46,084 nt of DNA from Firmicutes bacterium HGW-Firmicutes-8 (GTDB lineage Bacteria; Bacillota; Thermincolia; Thermincolales; UBA2595), in NCBI GenBank assembly GCA_002840165.1, contig PGZN01000038.1, positions 1 through 46,084 of the forward strand, read 5' to 3'. The position numbers were made by a program, and so were the translations under genes. This document shows, in pieces, positions 34,808 through 45,985 of this stretch. The notes beneath the pieces are model-generated. The model did no database searches. It worked only from the letters and a program-made list of their open reading frames with translations, and was not told the DNA's origin. Every line of letters begins with the position of its first letter. Position 1 is the first letter of the stretch.

Positions 34808-34885
34808 GATTTATCTCCTAAGGTCATAACTTTATATGCGCCTTGGTTAATCATGGGTTTATAGCTAATAATCTCCCCATTTTAA

Positions 34886-36154
34886 TTATTTCATAAACCC
34901 TTGATAATGCCTCATAAGCAGGTGGGATTCAATTTGTTTCATAGTCTCAAGGGCAACCCCCACAACGATGAGGAGCCCGGTCCCACCAAAATAGACGTTC
35001 TGAATCTTCGTGGTAAGCAAAACAAAGGTCGGCAGGATTGCTATCAGGGCCAGGAAAATCGCACCCGATAACGTTACCCTCGTCAGAATTTTATCCAGGT
35101 ACTCGGCGGTAGGCCTGCCGGGTCTCAGTCCGGGGATAAATCCACCATATTTTTTCATATTATCGGCCACATCCATTGGGTTAAAGGTTATGGATGTATA
35201 GAAATAGGTAAAAAATATGATAAACAGCGCATACAATATCGTATGTGCCGCCCCACCCCAGTTGAATACCCTAAGAACCCATTGGGCTGCCGGACTGGTC
35301 GGAAAGAAATTCGCTATTGTACTCGGAAAAAGTAATATCGATGAGGCGAAGATTACCGGAATAACTCCCGCCTGATTCACCTTAAGGGGGATATGGGTAC
35401 TTTGTCCGCCGTACACGCGCCGTCCTACAACCCTTTTGGCATACTGTACAGGAATCCGTCTCTGGCCTTCATTTACAGCAACAATAGCGGCAATAACAAG
35501 GGCCGCGATAACGACGAGGAGGATTACACTGAAAGCACTGATGGCCCCGGCCATTAAAGCTTCGTATATCCGCATCAGAGCACCGGGTAAGGAGGCTACA
35601 ATACCGGCAAAGATGATTAGAGAAATACCGTTTCCGATACCTTTTTCGGTAATCTGCTCACCAAGCCACATCAGGAAGGCAGTACCCGCAGTCAGCGTAA
35701 TTGCTATCAGCATGTAAGAGCCAATCCCCGGGTTGGTTAATGCTCCATAAGCTTTTAACGTAAAAGCCATCCCTAAGGACTGAATGAATCCTAAGACAAC
35801 AGTTGCATAACGAACATACTGCGTAATTTTCTTCCTGCCTTCTTCGCCCTCTTTGGACATCTTTTCGAGTTTTGGAATTACCACTGTTAATAACTGCATA
35901 ATAATCGAGGCATTAATATAAGGGGTAATACTCATCGCAAAAATAGAAAATCTCTTAAAGGCCCCTCCGGAAATTACATCAAAGAAGCCCAGGATATTGC
36001 CGCCGCCTTTAACTAAGGCTTCCATAGCTTGAGCGTTAATCCCCGGTACAGGAATATGCGCTCCAATCCTAAAAACGAAAAACATTAATAAAGTAAATAA
36101 AATTCGCTTCCTTAGATCTCCTGCTTTAAGAGAACTTTTCAGGGCGTCTAACAA
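34886..36154 (-). CDS. secY: Preprotein translocase subunit SecY
   Basis: This 422-residue protein forms the membrane channel for protein export, with ten predicted transmembrane helices. Signatures are RIGAHIPVPGINAQAM near the N-terminus, PYINASIIMQLL, and the cytoplasmic loop NEGQRRIPVQYAKR. The start is TTG after GAGGTGA, three bases past the rplO stop region. Confidence 0.97.
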   Translation of the reverse strand: MLDALKSSLKAGDLRKRILFTLLMFFVFRIGAHIPVPGINAQAMEALVKGGGNILGFFDVISGGAFKRFSIFAMSITPYINASIIMQLLTVVIPKLEKMSKEGEEGRKKITQYVRYATVVLGFIQSLGMAFTLKAYGALTNPGIGSYMLIAITLTAGTAFLMWLGEQITEKGIGNGISLIIFAGIVASLPGALMRIYEALMAGAISAFSVILLVVIAALVIAAIVAVNEGQRRIPVQYAKRVVGRRVYGGQSTHIPLKVNQAGVIPVIFASSILLFPSTIANFFPTSPAAQWVLRVFNWGGAAHTILYALFIIFFTYFYTSITFNPMDVADNMKKYGGFIPGLRPGRPTAEYLDKILTRVTLSGAIFLALIAILPTFVLLTTKIQNVYFGGTGLLIVVGVALETMKQIESHLLMRHYQGFMK

Positions 36155-36155
36155 A

Positions 36156-36596
36156 CTAAATCACCTCGGCTTTTCCACCGGCGGCAGCAATCTTTTCAGC
36201 AGCCGATTTACTAAAAGCGTGAACTTGAACTGTCAGTGACTTTTCAAGATTACCATAGCCCAGAATCTTCACTCCGTCTTTGATTGTTTTAATCACACCG
36301 GCTGCTTTCAAAACCTCGACTGTAACTGTAGAACCACTTTCAAATTTATTTAAGGCACTCACATTTATTTCAACTATTTCTTTGCCCCATTTGTTGTGGA
36401 ACCCCCTCTTCGGGATCCTTTGGATTAATGGTTTTTGACCGCCTTCAAAGCCCAGTTTTCCACCGCTGCCGGAACGTGATTTTTGGCCCTTGTGGCCGCG
36501 GCCTGCGGTTTTACCGAGTCCGGAACCTAAACCCCTCCCCTTGCGGGTAGGCTGTTTCCGGGCTCCTTTGGAAGGCTTTAAGTTGTGCAGCTCCAT
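36156..36596 (-). CDS. rplO: 50S ribosomal protein L15
   Basis: This 146-residue protein matches L15 ([32 protein letters not shown]). The ATG at 36596 follows GGAGGTG at a normal distance. Confidence 0.97.
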   Translation of the reverse strand: MELHNLKPSKGARKQPTRKGRGLGSGLGKTAGRGHKGQKSRSGSGGKLGFEGGQKPLIQRIPKRGFHNKWGKEIVEINVSALNKFESGSTVTVEVLKAAGVIKTIKDGVKILGYGNLEKSLTVQVHAFSKSAAEKIAAAGGKAEVI

Positions 36597-36607
36597 AAGC
36601 ACACCTC

Positions 36608-36790
36608 CTATTCCATTTCTTCAACTTTTACCAGATGTTCGACCTTACGAATCATACCGCGGATCTGCGGTGTATCATTGTGTTCAGAAAAACTATTGAG
36701 TTTCTTCAATCCAAGGGTTTCGACAGTGGCCCGCTGGGTCCCATTACTGCCGATAACACTTTTGACTAATATAACTTTAAGCTTTGCCAT
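36608..36790 (-). CDS. rpmD: 50S ribosomal protein L30
   Basis: This 60-residue protein matches L30 ([35 protein letters not shown]). I chose the ATG at 36790; the frame extends three codons upstream. Confidence 0.97.
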   Translation of the reverse strand: MAKLKVILVKSVIGSNGTQRATVETLGLKKLNSFSEHNDTPQIRGMIRKVEHLVKVEEME

Positions 36791-36803
36791 TTCCAACAAC
36801 CCC

Positions 36804-37304
36804 CTAACCTAAGAGCTCTTCTACAGATCTACCGCGAAGTCTGGCTACATCTTCAGCCCGTTTGAGGCCTTTTAAGGCAGCCATCGTGGCATTAACCATA
36901 TTATGAGCATTATTTGAACCCAGGGATTTGGTAAGAATGTCTTTAACCCCCGCTAATTCAAGAATAGCCCTCACAGGCCCCCCGGCAATAACTCCGGTAC
37001 CTGGTGCAGCCGGTTTTAGCAGCACTTTGCCTGCTCCATAATGGCCAACTATTTCATGAGGAATAGTTGTGCCGACAAGCGGAACCTCAATCAGACTTTT
37101 CTTGGCATCTTCAATACCTTTGCGGATAGATTCCGGCACTTCGCCGGCTTTACCCAAACCCGAGCCTACGTGACCGTTGCTGTCTCCGACAACCACCAGG
37201 GCGCTGAAGCTGAACCGGCGGCCACCTTTAACAACTTTGGCGACACGATTTATACTGACAACTTTTTCAGTTAATTCAAGTTTGCTTCCGTCAATCCTAG
37301 CCAT
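36804..37304 (-). CDS. rpsE: 30S ribosomal protein S5
   Basis: This 166-residue protein matches S5 ([40 protein letters not shown]). The ATG at 37304 follows GGAGGG. S5 takes part in decoding fidelity and mRNA entry. Confidence 0.97.
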   Translation of the reverse strand: MARIDGSKLELTEKVVSINRVAKVVKGGRRFSFSALVVVGDSNGHVGSGLGKAGEVPESIRKGIEDAKKSLIEVPLVGTTIPHEIVGHYGAGKVLLKPAAPGTGVIAGGPVRAILELAGVKDILTKSLGSNNAHNMVNATMAALKGLKRAEDVARLRGRSVEELLG

Positions 37305-37328
37305 CAATTTCCCTCCTTACCTCAAAAG

Positions 37329-37697
37329 TTAAAAATCTAAACCTGCTTCCCGGGCTGCATCAGCCAAGGCTTTAATTCGCCCGTGATAGATATGTCCTCC
37401 CCGGTCAAAGACGACCTGCTTGATACCTTTCACGAGGGCTTTTTCGGCCAGAGCCTTGCCAACAGCCTGGGCGGCTTTAGCGTTACCTTTATTCTCCGTC
37501 TGCCCGCTGACGCCGCTTTCCATGGTAGATGCCGATACCAGGGTCACGCCTTTGGTATCGTCAACAATCTGGGCATAGATGTGGTGCAGACTTCTATATA
37601 CAGACAGCCTTGGGCGTTCCGTCGTCCCCTGGATGCGGTTCCGGACGCGAAGGTGTCTCTTTTGATTATCAGCCTTCCTGTTTATCTGCTTAAACAA
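37329..37697 (-). CDS. rplR: 50S ribosomal protein L18
   Basis: This 122-residue 5S rRNA-binding protein matches L18 ([40 protein letters not shown]). I chose the TTG at 37697, eight bases after GGAG; the GTG at 37706 would lie within that ribosome site. The resulting length is typical. Confidence 0.95.
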   Translation of the reverse strand: MFKQINRKADNQKRHLRVRNRIQGTTERPRLSVYRSLHHIYAQIVDDTKGVTLVSASTMESGVSGQTENKGNAKAAQAVGKALAEKALVKGIKQVVFDRGGHIYHGRIKALADAAREAGLDF

Positions 37698-37758
37698 GGG
37701 GTTCACTCCTTTCCGCTAACAAGTTTTACTAATCCGCTAACCGGCTAATTGCGGGCGG

Positions 37759-38304
37759 TTACTTCTTCTTACTACCGGCCTTACCGACTTTGCGGCGGAC
37801 GTGCTCATTCTCATACCTGATACCCTTGCCTTTATATGGTTCAGGCTCTCTAACCTTCCTGATATTGGCAGCCAGGGCGCCGACTGCTTCCTTATCTGCT
37901 CCTCTGACAATTATCTTTGTCGCAGTTGGGACATCAATGTCGATTCCCGGTTTCGGCTCTATCTCCACCGGATGAGAATAACCCACTGAAAGGACAAGTT
38001 TGGTTCCCTGTTTTTGAGCCCGATAACCTACCCCTACGAGTTCAAGGGATTTCTCAAAACCCTTTGTCACACCCTCTACCATATTATTAACGAGGGTCCT
38101 CGTCAAACCGTGTAATGACTTATGGAACTTCTCCTCACTGGGCCTTTTCACAACAATTTGACTTTCTTCCATTTCGACAATCATATCGTTGTGCAGTTCC
38201 CTGCTGAGCTGCCCATTTGGCCCTTTAACGGTAACAAGGTTTCCTTCAATCTTTATCTCCACCCCCTGGGGGATATCTATAGGCTGTTTTCCTATTCTGG
38301 ACAT
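37759..38304 (-). CDS. rplF: 50S ribosomal protein L6
   Basis: This 181-residue protein matches L6 ([39 protein letters not shown]). Confidence 0.98.
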   Translation of the reverse strand: MSRIGKQPIDIPQGVEIKIEGNLVTVKGPNGQLSRELHNDMIVEMEESQIVVKRPSEEKFHKSLHGLTRTLVNNMVEGVTKGFEKSLELVGVGYRAQKQGTKLVLSVGYSHPVEIEPKPGIDIDVPTATKIIVRGADKEAVGALAANIRKVREPEPYKGKGIRYENEHVRRKVGKAGSKKK

Positions 38305-38321
38305 TATTACACCTCCTCAAA

Positions 38322-38720
38322 CTACCAAATGTAGCAGATTACTTCTCCACCTAGGCCCTGTTTACGAGCTTCTTTATCTGTCATGATTCCTTTAGAGGTT
38401 GAAATCAAAGCAGTACCTATCCCTCCCAGGACACGGGGAATCTCTTCCTTCCTGGCATATACACGCAATCCGGGCTTACTGATACGCTTCAGACCGGAAA
38501 TAACTTTTTCTTTGCCAGGGCCATACTTCAGGTAGATCCTGATTATCCCCTGCTTTCCGTCGTCAATTAATTCGCAGTCTTTAATATATCCTTCAGCCTT
38601 GAATATATCGGCAATCGATTTTTTAACTTTTGAGGCCGGCACTTCCACTTTTTCGTGGTTAACCATATTGGCATTCCGAACCCTTGTTAAAAGATCGGCA
38701 ACGGGATCTGTCATCACCAT
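38322..38720 (-). CDS. rpsH: 30S ribosomal protein S8
   Basis: This 132-residue protein matches S8 ([40 protein letters not shown]). Two closely spaced ATGs (38720, 38714) could serve as start; the first is nine bases from GGGGG. Confidence 0.97.
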   Translation of the reverse strand: MVMTDPVADLLTRVRNANMVNHEKVEVPASKVKKSIADIFKAEGYIKDCELIDDGKQGIIRIYLKYGPGKEKVISGLKRISKPGLRVYARKEEIPRVLGGIGTALISTSKGIMTDKEARKQGLGGEVICYIW

Positions 38721-38742
38721 AATAAATTACCCCCTTTCTATG

Positions 38743-38928
38743 TTACCAGCTAGCCTTTTTGATTCCGGGGATTTCGCCCCTGTATGCATGTTTGCGGAAA
38801 CAGATACGGCACAACCCAAACTTTCTCATATAGGCGTGAGGCCTGCCGCAAAGCTTACATCTATTGTATCCGCGCACTGAGAATTTCGGCTGGCGGTCCA
38901 TCTTGACCATCATTGATTTTTTTGCCAC
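38743..38928 (-). CDS. rpsN: 30S ribosomal protein S14, zinc-binding type
   Basis: This 61-residue protein is the short, zinc-dependent S14 (type Z), with C24, C27, C40 and C43 in [20 protein letters not shown]. Zinc ligands are complete. Confidence 0.98.
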   Translation of the reverse strand: MAKKSMMVKMDRQPKFSVRGYNRCKLCGRPHAYMRKFGLCRICFRKHAYRGEIPGIKKASW

Positions 38929-38957
38929 TAATATCCCCCCTTCCGGTTTTTTCAGGT

Positions 38958-39497
38958 TTAATCTTTAAAAGGCATCCCTAACTGAGCAAGTAGTTCTTTA
39001 GCTTCCTCATCGGTTGGCGCACTGGTGACAAATATTATGTCCATCCCCCGGACCTTGTCAACTTTGTCGTACTCAACTTCCGGGAAAATCAATTGCTCCT
39101 TAATCCCTAAAGTATAGTTACCGCGGCCGTCAAAGGCTTTACCGGAAACGCCCCGGAAGTCCCTAACCCTCGGTAAGGCTATATTGAACAGCTTATCGGC
39201 AAACTCATACATCCGGTCGCCTCTCAGAGTAACCTTACAGCCTATGGGCATCCCTGCCCTAAGCTTAAACCCGGCGATTGATTTTTTCGCCCTCGTTACA
39301 ACCGGCCTCTGACCGGTGATCGTAGATAAATCACCTACAGCAGCATCAATGGCTTTGGCATTTTGAATAGCTTCACCCAAACCTATATTAATTACAATCT
39401 TCTCCATCTTGGGTACCTGCATAATATTCTTATAGCCGAATTTTTCTTTCAGCTTGCTTATAATTTCGTTCACGTACCTATCTTTCAGACGTGCCAT
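38958..39497 (-). CDS. rplE: 50S ribosomal protein L5
   Basis: This 179-residue 5S rRNA-binding protein matches L5 ([37 protein letters not shown]). The ATG at 39497 follows AAGGAGG; the frame runs six codons further upstream. Confidence 0.97.
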   Translation of the reverse strand: MARLKDRYVNEIISKLKEKFGYKNIMQVPKMEKIVINIGLGEAIQNAKAIDAAVGDLSTITGQRPVVTRAKKSIAGFKLRAGMPIGCKVTLRGDRMYEFADKLFNIALPRVRDFRGVSGKAFDGRGNYTLGIKEQLIFPEVEYDKVDKVRGMDIIFVTSAPTDEEAKELLAQLGMPFKD

Positions 39498-39517
39498 GAT
39501 TAACCTCCTTTCCACTC

Positions 39518-39874
39518 CTATTTGTCAAAGGCTTCTCCGCACTTATTGCATACCCTGATTTTCTTACCATTGGCCATAATCTGTTTATTAATCCTTCTCG
39601 CACTATTGCACTTAGAGCAGAAGATCATTACATTTGAACTGGCAACAGGGGATTCCTTTTCCACAATACCCCCTTGGGGCGCCTTCTGGGTTGGCCGGGT
39701 ATGCCTCTTGACAACATTGACTCCCTCAACCACTATCCGGTTGTCCTTAGGGATTACCTCTATTACCTTGCCCTTTTTGCCGGCGTTTTTGCCCGTTAAT
39801 ACAATAACTATGTCACCTTTTTTGACATGTATTTTAGTATTTTCTTTCTTCACACTTGTTCTGGCATTTGCCAA
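39518..39874 (-). CDS. rplX: 50S ribosomal protein L24
   Basis: This 118-residue protein has the KOW motif ([20 protein letters not shown]) and a C-terminal pair of CxxC motifs ([17 protein letters not shown]). The start is TTG six bases after AGGAGGTGG. Confidence 0.97.
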   Translation of the reverse strand: MANARTSVKKENTKIHVKKGDIVIVLTGKNAGKKGKVIEVIPKDNRIVVEGVNVVKRHTRPTQKAPQGGIVEKESPVASSNVMIFCSKCNSARRINKQIMANGKKIRVCNKCGEAFDK

Positions 39875-39920
39875 CGTGGTCCACCTCCTAACTGTCTATT
39901 GCATTGTTGGGGTTTGTTAG

Positions 39921-40289
39921 TTACAGTACTTCGGGGGCCAAGGATACGATTTTCATGAAATTTTTATCCCTCAGTTCTCTGGCCACCGGGCCAAAAATCC
40001 GGGTCCCCCGCGGGTTTTTCTGTTCATTAATAATCACTGCCGCGTTCTCATCAAACTTTATATATGAACCGTCCGGCCTCTTAATTTCTTTGGTGGTTCT
40101 TACAATAACAGCTTTAACCACGTCGCCCTTCTTTACCACGCCGCCTGGTGTAGCCTCTTTTACAGTGGCCACTATTATATCACCAACCCTGGCGTAACGA
40201 CGCATCGAACCGCCCAAAACCCTAATGCACAGGAGTTTTCTGCCTCCGGTATTGTCAGCGACATTAAGCCTTGTTTCAGCTTGAATCAT
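39921..40289 (-). CDS. rplN: 50S ribosomal protein L14
   Basis: This 122-residue protein matches L14 ([40 protein letters not shown]). Confidence 0.98.
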   Translation of the reverse strand: MIQAETRLNVADNTGGRKLLCIRVLGGSMRRYARVGDIIVATVKEATPGGVVKKGDVVKAVIVRTTKEIKRPDGSYIKFDENAAVIINEQKNPRGTRIFGPVARELRDKNFMKIVSLAPEVL

Positions 40290-40332
40290 GTAATAACCCT
40301 CCTTTCAACAGTCTCGGGTTCTTTTAATATAT

Positions 40333-40596
40333 TTAGATTTGTTGTTCCCTTCCCAGGATTTCGACAACCCGCCAACGCTTTTCTTTACTCAGTGGCCTTG
40401 TTTCCATAACCCGAACCTTATCGCCAACACGACAAGCATTTTCTTCGTCATGTGCTTTAAACTTTTTAGTCCGTTTAACAATTTTGCCGTATAAAGGATG
40501 ACGCACCAGGGTTTCAATGGCCACAACAACAGTTTTATCCATTTTGTCACTGACCACTTTACCCACCTGGACTTTGCGCATATTCCTTTCTTCCAC
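40333..40596 (-). CDS. rpsQ: 30S ribosomal protein S17
   Basis: This 87-residue protein matches S17 ([36 protein letters not shown]). I chose the GTG at 40596 ([12 protein letters not shown]), eight bases after AAGGGGG; the frame extends eight codons upstream. Confidence 0.95.
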   Translation of the reverse strand: MEERNMRKVQVGKVVSDKMDKTVVVAIETLVRHPLYGKIVKRTKKFKAHDEENACRVGDKVRVMETRPLSKEKRWRVVEILGREQQI

Positions 40597-40640
40597 TGTA
40601 TTAGCCCCCTTCCATCTCAATCTCGGGTATTAAATATGAA

Positions 40641-40844
40641 TTATCCCTCTTGGGCTTTCAGTTCTCTCTCCCTTAGGACAGTCTTCACACGGGCAATTGA
40701 CTTCTTTACGTCCCTGATGCGCATTGGGTTTTCAAGTTGCCCGGTGGCTAACTGAAAGCGCAGTCTGAAGAGCTCATCCTTAAGGTCATCAGCCTTTCTG
40801 GTCAGTTCATCAGTGGATAGTTCATGAACGTCTTTAGCTTTCAC
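40641..40844 (-). CDS. rpmC: 50S ribosomal protein L29
   Basis: This 67-residue protein matches L29 ([40 protein letters not shown]). I chose the GTG at 40844, eight bases after AGGTGG. It overlaps the rplP end by 11 bases. Confidence 0.95.
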   Translation of the reverse strand: MKAKDVHELSTDELTRKADDLKDELFRLRFQLATGQLENPMRIRDVKKSIARVKTVLRERELKAQEG

Positions 40845-41265
40845 TAGCTTCACCACCTAAATCTTCTCTTTTCACAAACTTGGTTTTAATGGGCAGCTTG
40901 TGAGCAGCCAGTCTCATGGCTTCACGGGCTATTTCTTCCGATATTCCGGCTATTTCAAACATTATCCGGCCCGGTTTTACTACCGCAACCCAGTATTCGG
41001 GTGTTCCTTTACCGCTGCCCATTCTGGTTTCGGCAGGTTTAGCAGTAATCGGTTTATCGGGAAATATTTTAATCCAAACTTTACCGCCCCGTTTAATATA
41101 TCTTGTCATAGCAATCCGGGCAGCCTCGATTTGTCTGTTGGTAATCCATGCCGGCTCTAAAGCCTGCAGACCATATTCGCCGAACGAAATGACGTTGGCT
41201 CTGGATTTCCCGGCCCTAGTACCCCTGTGCTGCTTACGGTGCTTTACTCTCTTAGGTACTAACAT
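40834..41265 (-). CDS. rplP: 50S ribosomal protein L16
   Basis: This 143-residue protein matches L16 ([39 protein letters not shown]). It helps form the A-site tRNA path. Confidence 0.98.
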   Translation of the reverse strand: MLVPKRVKHRKQHRGTRAGKSRANVISFGEYGLQALEPAWITNRQIEAARIAMTRYIKRGGKVWIKIFPDKPITAKPAETRMGSGKGTPEYWVAVVKPGRIMFEIAGISEEIAREAMRLAAHKLPIKTKFVKREDLGGEASES

Positions 41266-41268
41266 CGA

Positions 41269-41934
41269 TTACTCTCCTCCTTCCCGAGCAGCATTAACTT
41301 TCTTTGCTTCCGGAAGAATCTCTCCCTTGTAAATCCAAACCTTAACCCCAATCTTCCCATAGGTTGTATCGGCTTCGGCAAATCCGTAGTCGATATCTGC
41401 CCTGAGGGTATGGAGGGGTACTTTGCCTTCGTTATACCATTCGGTCCTGGCCATTTCAGCTCCGGCCAGACGACCGCTGCATTGAATCTTAATGCCCTGA
41501 GCCCCCATCCGCATAGTCCGGGAAACAGCCTGTTTCATAGCCCGACGGAATGATACCCTTTTAACAAGCTGGGCCGCAACGTTTTCGGAAACCAACTGGG
41601 CATCAAGTTCGGGAACTTTAATTTCAACGATATTTACACTGACGTTCTTAGCTGTCCTTTTCTCCATCTCTTTGCGGAGCGCTTCAACCTCTGAGCCGCC
41701 ACGGCCGATAACAATACCCGGTTTAGCCGTGTGAATCGTTATTTTAACTCTATTGGCTGCTCTTTCTATTTCGATTCTCGAAATGCCGGAGGCAAACAGC
41801 TTCTTCTTAATGTACTCCCTGATCCTGATATCTTCGATCAGCAGAGTGGAAAAATCTTTTTCAGCAAACCACTTGGCATCCCAATCTCTAATAATTCCAA
41901 TACGCAAACCCTTTGGGTGTACTTTTTGCCCCAC
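41269..41934 (-). CDS. rpsC: 30S ribosomal protein S3
   Basis: This 221-residue protein matches S3 ([20 protein letters not shown]) with a KH domain motif ([20 protein letters not shown]). S3 lines the mRNA entry channel. Confidence 0.98.
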   Translation of the reverse strand: MGQKVHPKGLRIGIIRDWDAKWFAEKDFSTLLIEDIRIREYIKKKLFASGISRIEIERAANRVKITIHTAKPGIVIGRGGSEVEALRKEMEKRTAKNVSVNIVEIKVPELDAQLVSENVAAQLVKRVSFRRAMKQAVSRTMRMGAQGIKIQCSGRLAGAEMARTEWYNEGKVPLHTLRADIDYGFAEADTTYGKIGVKVWIYKGEILPEAKKVNAAREGGE

Positions 41935-41937
41935 TCA

Positions 41938-42516
41938 TTATCCCTCCTTCTTCTTACGAGTTACTTTCTTTATCTCAGGAGCTGCTTCTTCATTCTGATT
42001 AACCGTTTCTTGATTTTCGTTCAATACTTCTTTCGTTTCAGGTGCAGCTTCTTTTTTCTTGCGGACCGTTTTCTTCTTCTCCGGCGCAGCTTCTACTTTC
42101 TCTTTTACCGCTGCCTTTTTCACTGTCTTCTTTTTTCCGCCGGCTGCCTTCTCGGCTGCCTTTCTTTCGATAATCGCTGCTTCCTCTTCCCGAACAACTA
42201 CTGTAATGTGGCTTGTTCGACGTCTCATAAGATCAGCCCGGCCCATTGCCCGCGGCATGGTTCTCTTCAGCGTCGGACCCTGATCAACAAAAGCTTCAGC
42301 TATAAAAAGAGCGTCTTTATCCAGTTCCTGGTTATGTTCAGCATTGGCCACCGCCGACTTTACGACCTTTTCTATAGCAGCAGCAGCCCGCCTCGGTGTA
42401 AATTTCAAAATTGCCAAAGCCTCACCAATTTTTTTCCCCCGGATCAAATCCATTACCTGTCTGACTTTACGAGGGGAAAGGCGGATGTATTTGGCAATTG
42501 CGCGTGCTTCTGACAT
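41938..42516 (-). CDS. rplV: 50S ribosomal protein L22 with long charged C-terminal tail
   Basis: This protein has 192 residues where L22 usually has 110-115. The core (to about residue 112, ending ITVVVRE) is normal: [20 protein letters not shown] and [20 protein letters not shown]. An 80-residue extension rich in Lys, Ala and Glu follows, with repeated KKKxxxxKKA and AAPExKK units. The tail is likely disordered and on the ribosome surface near the exit tunnel. I see no frameshift; the stop is followed normally by rpsC. Confidence 0.96.
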   Translation of the reverse strand: MSEARAIAKYIRLSPRKVRQVMDLIRGKKIGEALAILKFTPRRAAAAIEKVVKSAVANAEHNQELDKDALFIAEAFVDQGPTLKRTMPRAMGRADLMRRRTSHITVVVREEEAAIIERKAAEKAAGGKKKTVKKAAVKEKVEAAPEKKKTVRKKKEAAPETKEVLNENQETVNQNEEAAPEIKKVTRKKKEG

Positions 42517-42534
42517 TGTGATAACCCCCTCTCA

Positions 42535-42819
42535 TTACTTGAGGGCAGAGGAACGCTCTGTGTGCCCCCCATGTCCCCTGAATAATCTCGTCGGTGCAAA
42601 CTCACCGAGCTTGTGTCCTACCATATCCTCGGTAATATATATCGGAACATGCTTACGGCCGTCATGAACGGCTAATGTATGACCGATCATCTGCGGGAAA
42701 ATCGTGGACCTCCTGGACCAGGTCTTGATAACCTTCTTCTCATTCTTCTCATTCATATCTTCAATCTTTTTTAAAAGCTTAGGTTTGATATACGGGCCCT
42801 TTTTAAGGGATCTAGCCAT
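42535..42819 (-). CDS. rpsS: 30S ribosomal protein S19
   Basis: This 94-residue protein matches S19 ([39 protein letters not shown]). The ATG at 42819 follows AAAGGAGG. Confidence 0.98.
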   Translation of the reverse strand: MARSLKKGPYIKPKLLKKIEDMNEKNEKKVIKTWSRRSTIFPQMIGHTLAVHDGRKHVPIYITEDMVGHKLGEFAPTRLFRGHGGHTERSSALK

Positions 42820-42866
42820 TAGCAAAAACCTCCTTTCCTGACTATCCGCTGGACTTGTGAAAAGAC

Positions 42867-43694
42867 TTATTTCGTCCTTCTCTTCATAATCATTTTATCA
42901 GTGGTCTTTTTCTTCTTCCGGGTCCTCGCCCCCAGAGCTGGTTTGCCCCAAGGTGTAACAGGGTTCCGACCGACAGGGGAACGACCTTCCCCTCCACCGT
43001 GTGGGTGGTCAACCGGGTTCATCACAACCCCGCGCACAGTTGGGCGGCGGCCCAACCAACGGCTTCTTCCGGCTTTACCAATCGTAATGTTTTCATTTTC
43101 GAGGTTTCCTACCTGGCCAATGGTGGCCTTGCAGTTGATGTGGACCAGGCGTACTTCTCCGGACGGTATCCGAATATGGGCATAGTCTCCTTCTTTAGCC
43201 ATCAGCTGAGCAGATGCACCTGCTGAACGGCATAACTGGGCGCCTTTTAATGGTTTGAGTTCGATATTGTGGATAACAGTACCAACCGGGATGTTCTTCA
43301 TTGGAAGGGCATTGCCTGTTTTAATATCGGCATTAGGCCCTGACTCCACTGTGTCACCTACTTTTAAGCCAGTGGGAGCAATAATATATCTCTTTTCACC
43401 ATCGGCATAATTGAGCAGGGCAATCCGGGAAGTCCTGTTGGGGTCATATTCAATCGTAGCTACCCGGGCCGGAATCCCATCTTTATCGCGCTTAAAATCG
43501 ATAATCCTGTATAGCCTTTTATGTCCGCCCCCACGGTGTCTGACGGTAATCCGTCCTTTATTATTGCGTCCGGCATTTTTCTTTAACGATTCGGTTAAGG
43601 ACTTTTCCGGCTTATCTGTCGTAATTTCTTTAAAATCAGAAACGGTCACAAACCGCCTACCTGGTGACGTTGGTTTGAATTTTTTAACAGCCAC
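42867..43694 (-). CDS. rplB: 50S ribosomal protein L2
   Basis: This 275-residue protein matches L2 ([40 protein letters not shown]). It is needed for subunit joining and peptidyl transfer. Confidence 0.98.
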   Translation of the reverse strand: MAVKKFKPTSPGRRFVTVSDFKEITTDKPEKSLTESLKKNAGRNNKGRITVRHRGGGHKRLYRIIDFKRDKDGIPARVATIEYDPNRTSRIALLNYADGEKRYIIAPTGLKVGDTVESGPNADIKTGNALPMKNIPVGTVIHNIELKPLKGAQLCRSAGASAQLMAKEGDYAHIRIPSGEVRLVHINCKATIGQVGNLENENITIGKAGRSRWLGRRPTVRGVVMNPVDHPHGGGEGRSPVGRNPVTPWGKPALGARTRKKKKTTDKMIMKRRTK

Positions 43695-43723
43695 TATAAT
43701 TCCCTCCTTTGCACAGAACTAGG

Positions 43724-44011
43724 TTACATACCTTCAATAATCTCGATTTTATCACCCTGTTTAAGTGTGACAATCGCTTTTTTCCGGGCGGCGGTGCGGC
43801 CCAGATATTTGCCCATCCGCTTTTCCTTGCCCTTTACATTCATTGTCTTGACATCAGTTACTGTAACCTTGAACATTTCCTGTACGGCATGTTTGATTTC
43901 GATTTTGTTGGACTTGGGGTCTACATAAAAACTGTATTTATTCTGTTCCAGTAAACCCATGCTGCGTTCTGACACGATGGGTTTTCTCAGTACATCTCTA
44001 GCATTCCGCAT
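43724..44011 (-). CDS. rplW: 50S ribosomal protein L23
   Basis: This 95-residue protein matches L23 (VLRKPIVSERSMGLLEQNKY, VKTMNVKGKEKRMGKYLGR). Its ATG overlaps the rplD stop (TAATG). L23 lies at the tunnel exit and docks SRP and trigger factor. Confidence 0.97.
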   Translation of the reverse strand: MRNARDVLRKPIVSERSMGLLEQNKYSFYVDPKSNKIEIKHAVQEMFKVTVTDVKTMNVKGKEKRMGKYLGRTAARKKAIVTLKQGDKIEIIEGM

Positions 44012-44637
44012 TATGCCAGCACCTCCTCAACTTTAGTTACCGCATCCCTGGTCATGATCAGCTTCTCATGAGCCAGCACGTCATATACGTTAAGGCTGGT
44101 GGCATGGGTAGGGGTAACCCCCGGGATATTCCTGGCTGATTTTACAATCACAGCATCTACACCGGCAGTCACTACCAGAGCCTTGTTGTCAATAACCTTC
44201 AGGTTATCAAGAACACCAACGAAATCTTTAGTTTTAGGCTCATCCATTATGAGCTGGTCAAGGACAATAATATTTCCTTTTTGTACTTTGGAAGAAAGGG
44301 CCGATTTTAAGGCCAGCCGCCTCACTTTTTTCGGTAAGGTATACCTATAGGAACGCGGTTCCGGCGCGAAAACTACCCCGCCTTTCCGCCATAAGGGCGA
44401 ACGGGTAGAACCTGCTCTGGCCCGACCGGTACCTTTTTGCCGGAAAGGCTTGCGGCCTCCTCCCCTAACTTCGGCCCTTGTTTTGGCAGATTGAGTGCCC
44501 AGGCGCCGGTTCGCAAGATGGTTTACTACAGCATCGTGAAGAACTGATTCATTTACATTAACGCCGAATACTTCATCTTTAAGGTCTATTTCGCCTACTT
44601 GTTCACCTTTCATATTAAATAAAGCAACCTTTGGCAT
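44011..44637 (-). CDS. rplD: 50S ribosomal protein L4
   Basis: This 208-residue protein matches L4 ([40 protein letters not shown]). It starts after GGAGG and ends one base into rplW. Confidence 0.98.
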   Translation of the reverse strand: MPKVALFNMKGEQVGEIDLKDEVFGVNVNESVLHDAVVNHLANRRLGTQSAKTRAEVRGGGRKPFRQKGTGRARAGSTRSPLWRKGGVVFAPEPRSYRYTLPKKVRRLALKSALSSKVQKGNIIVLDQLIMDEPKTKDFVGVLDNLKVIDNKALVVTAGVDAVIVKSARNIPGVTPTHATSLNVYDVLAHEKLIMTRDAVTKVEEVLA

Positions 44638-44666
44638 ATGATGTCCTCCTTTCTCAACTATTTCTG

Positions 44667-45290
44667 TTATGGTTTAACGCTGCTCTTGACTATGAGCAAA
44701 CTGCCCTTCGGTCCAGGTACAGCGCCTTTTACAATAAGCAGGTTTCTTTCGGGATCAACCTTAACTACCTCGAGGTTCTGGATAGTAACTCTCTCGCCAC
44801 CCATCCGGCCCGGCCGTTTAGTCCCCTTGAAAACCCTGGCCGGCCCTTTGGCCCCGGCGCTGCCTACCCGGCGGTGACTTTTTGAACCGTGGCCCATAGG
44901 GCCCCTTTGAAAATTGTGCCTCTTTATACTGCCGGCAAACCCTTTACCCTTGGAAGTTCCAACAACGTCAACATTTTCACCCTGGTCAAAAACATCAGCT
45001 TTGAGCTCCTGGCCCACCTGATATTCATCAACACTGTCTAACCGGAACTCTTTCAGGTACCTCAGCACTTTTTTTTCAGCCTTCGCAAAATGACCCTTTG
45101 CGGGCTTGTTGGCCAAGGCCTCACGGCGTTCGCCAAAACCTACCTGCAGAGCATTATAACCATCAGATTCAACAGTCTTCTTCTGAATTACAAAACACGG
45201 TCCCGCCTGTACCACAGTAACCGGTATAATTCTACCATCTTCACTATAAAGCTGGGTCATCCCCAATTTAGTTCCAAGTATGCCTTTCAA
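44667..45290 (-). CDS. rplC: 50S ribosomal protein L3
   Basis: This 207-residue protein matches L3 ([47 protein letters not shown]). I chose the TTG at 45290, four bases after GGAGGTGGCAAA; the frame runs five codons further. Confidence 0.96.
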   Translation of the reverse strand: MKGILGTKLGMTQLYSEDGRIIPVTVVQAGPCFVIQKKTVESDGYNALQVGFGERREALANKPAKGHFAKAEKKVLRYLKEFRLDSVDEYQVGQELKADVFDQGENVDVVGTSKGKGFAGSIKRHNFQRGPMGHGSKSHRRVGSAGAKGPARVFKGTKRPGRMGGERVTIQNLEVVKVDPERNLLIVKGAVPGPKGSLLIVKSSVKP

Positions 45291-45436
45291 ATTTGCCACC
45301 TCCAATAATCTCTCGTGCCCAGCGGTCAGTTGTACGGACTTGGTCCGGGTTTAGCTGACATGGTCCACTCTTTTTTGTCTATATGTTGTTTTATATTCTT
45401 TTACGATTGTTGGTTTGCGACAGCAAACCCACCGAT

Positions 45437-45474
45437 TTGTCACTGGCCACTGGCCACTGGCCGCTGGCCGCTGC
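45437..45474. repeat. Heptamer repeats at the rpsJ 3' end
   Basis: Five copies of a unit CACTGGC or CGCTGGC run up to the rpsJ stop codon in the rpsJ-rplC gap. They match the type seen at truA and before the rplQ terminator. Confidence 0.75.
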
Positions 45475-45783
45475 TTACAGCTTAATCTCTATGTCAACAC
45501 CTGCCGGGAGATCTAGTCTCATTAAAGCATCTACCGTTTTAGGCGTGGGTTCCAAAATATCAATCAACCGCTTATGTGTCCTCATTTCAAACTGTTCCCG
45601 GGAATCCTTGTTTACATGGGGAGATCTCAGGATTGTATAGATACTCTTCTCTGTCGGAAGAGGGACAGGCCCGGCTACATCGGCGCCGGTCCTCTTTGCG
45701 GTCTCTACGATCTTTTCCGCGGACTGGTCAAGAATCTTGTGGTCAAAGGCCTTAAGCCTAATCCTAATTTTTTGTTTTGCCAT
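45475..45783 (-). CDS. rpsJ: 30S ribosomal protein S10
   Basis: This 102-residue protein matches S10 ([40 protein letters not shown]). It is the first gene of the S10 part of the superoperon, downstream of tuf. The gap to rplC (about 180 bases) is unusually wide and holds heptamer repeats. Confidence 0.98.
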   Translation of the reverse strand: MAKQKIRIRLKAFDHKILDQSAEKIVETAKRTGADVAGPVPLPTEKSIYTILRSPHVNKDSREQFEMRTHKRLIDILEPTPKTVDALMRLDLPAGVDIEIKL

Positions 45784-45922
45784 CCCAGTATCCTCCTTTT
45801 CGCCCGATTGTCACGGACATTCTCAGTGAAAAATACCTAATTTAAAATTAGCAACCTTCCACTTCATCGCAATGTATACTTCAGCACTTCGTGCTTTCGG
45901 GTTCTTATTTTCAAATTTACAT

Positions 45923-45971
45923 AAAAACAGATAGCGATAAGTACTACGGCACTAAACGGCCATAGTACTTA
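45923..45971 (-). terminator. Hairpin after tuf, likely terminator or processing site
   Basis: On the minus strand TAAGTACTATGGC pairs with GCCGTAGTACTTA (13 pairs, one G-U) around CGTTTAGT. TCGCTATCTGTTTTTA follows. The U run is a few bases from the stem, so termination may be partial. Confidence 0.7.
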
Positions 45972-45985
45972 CCCCCTCTGAATTT

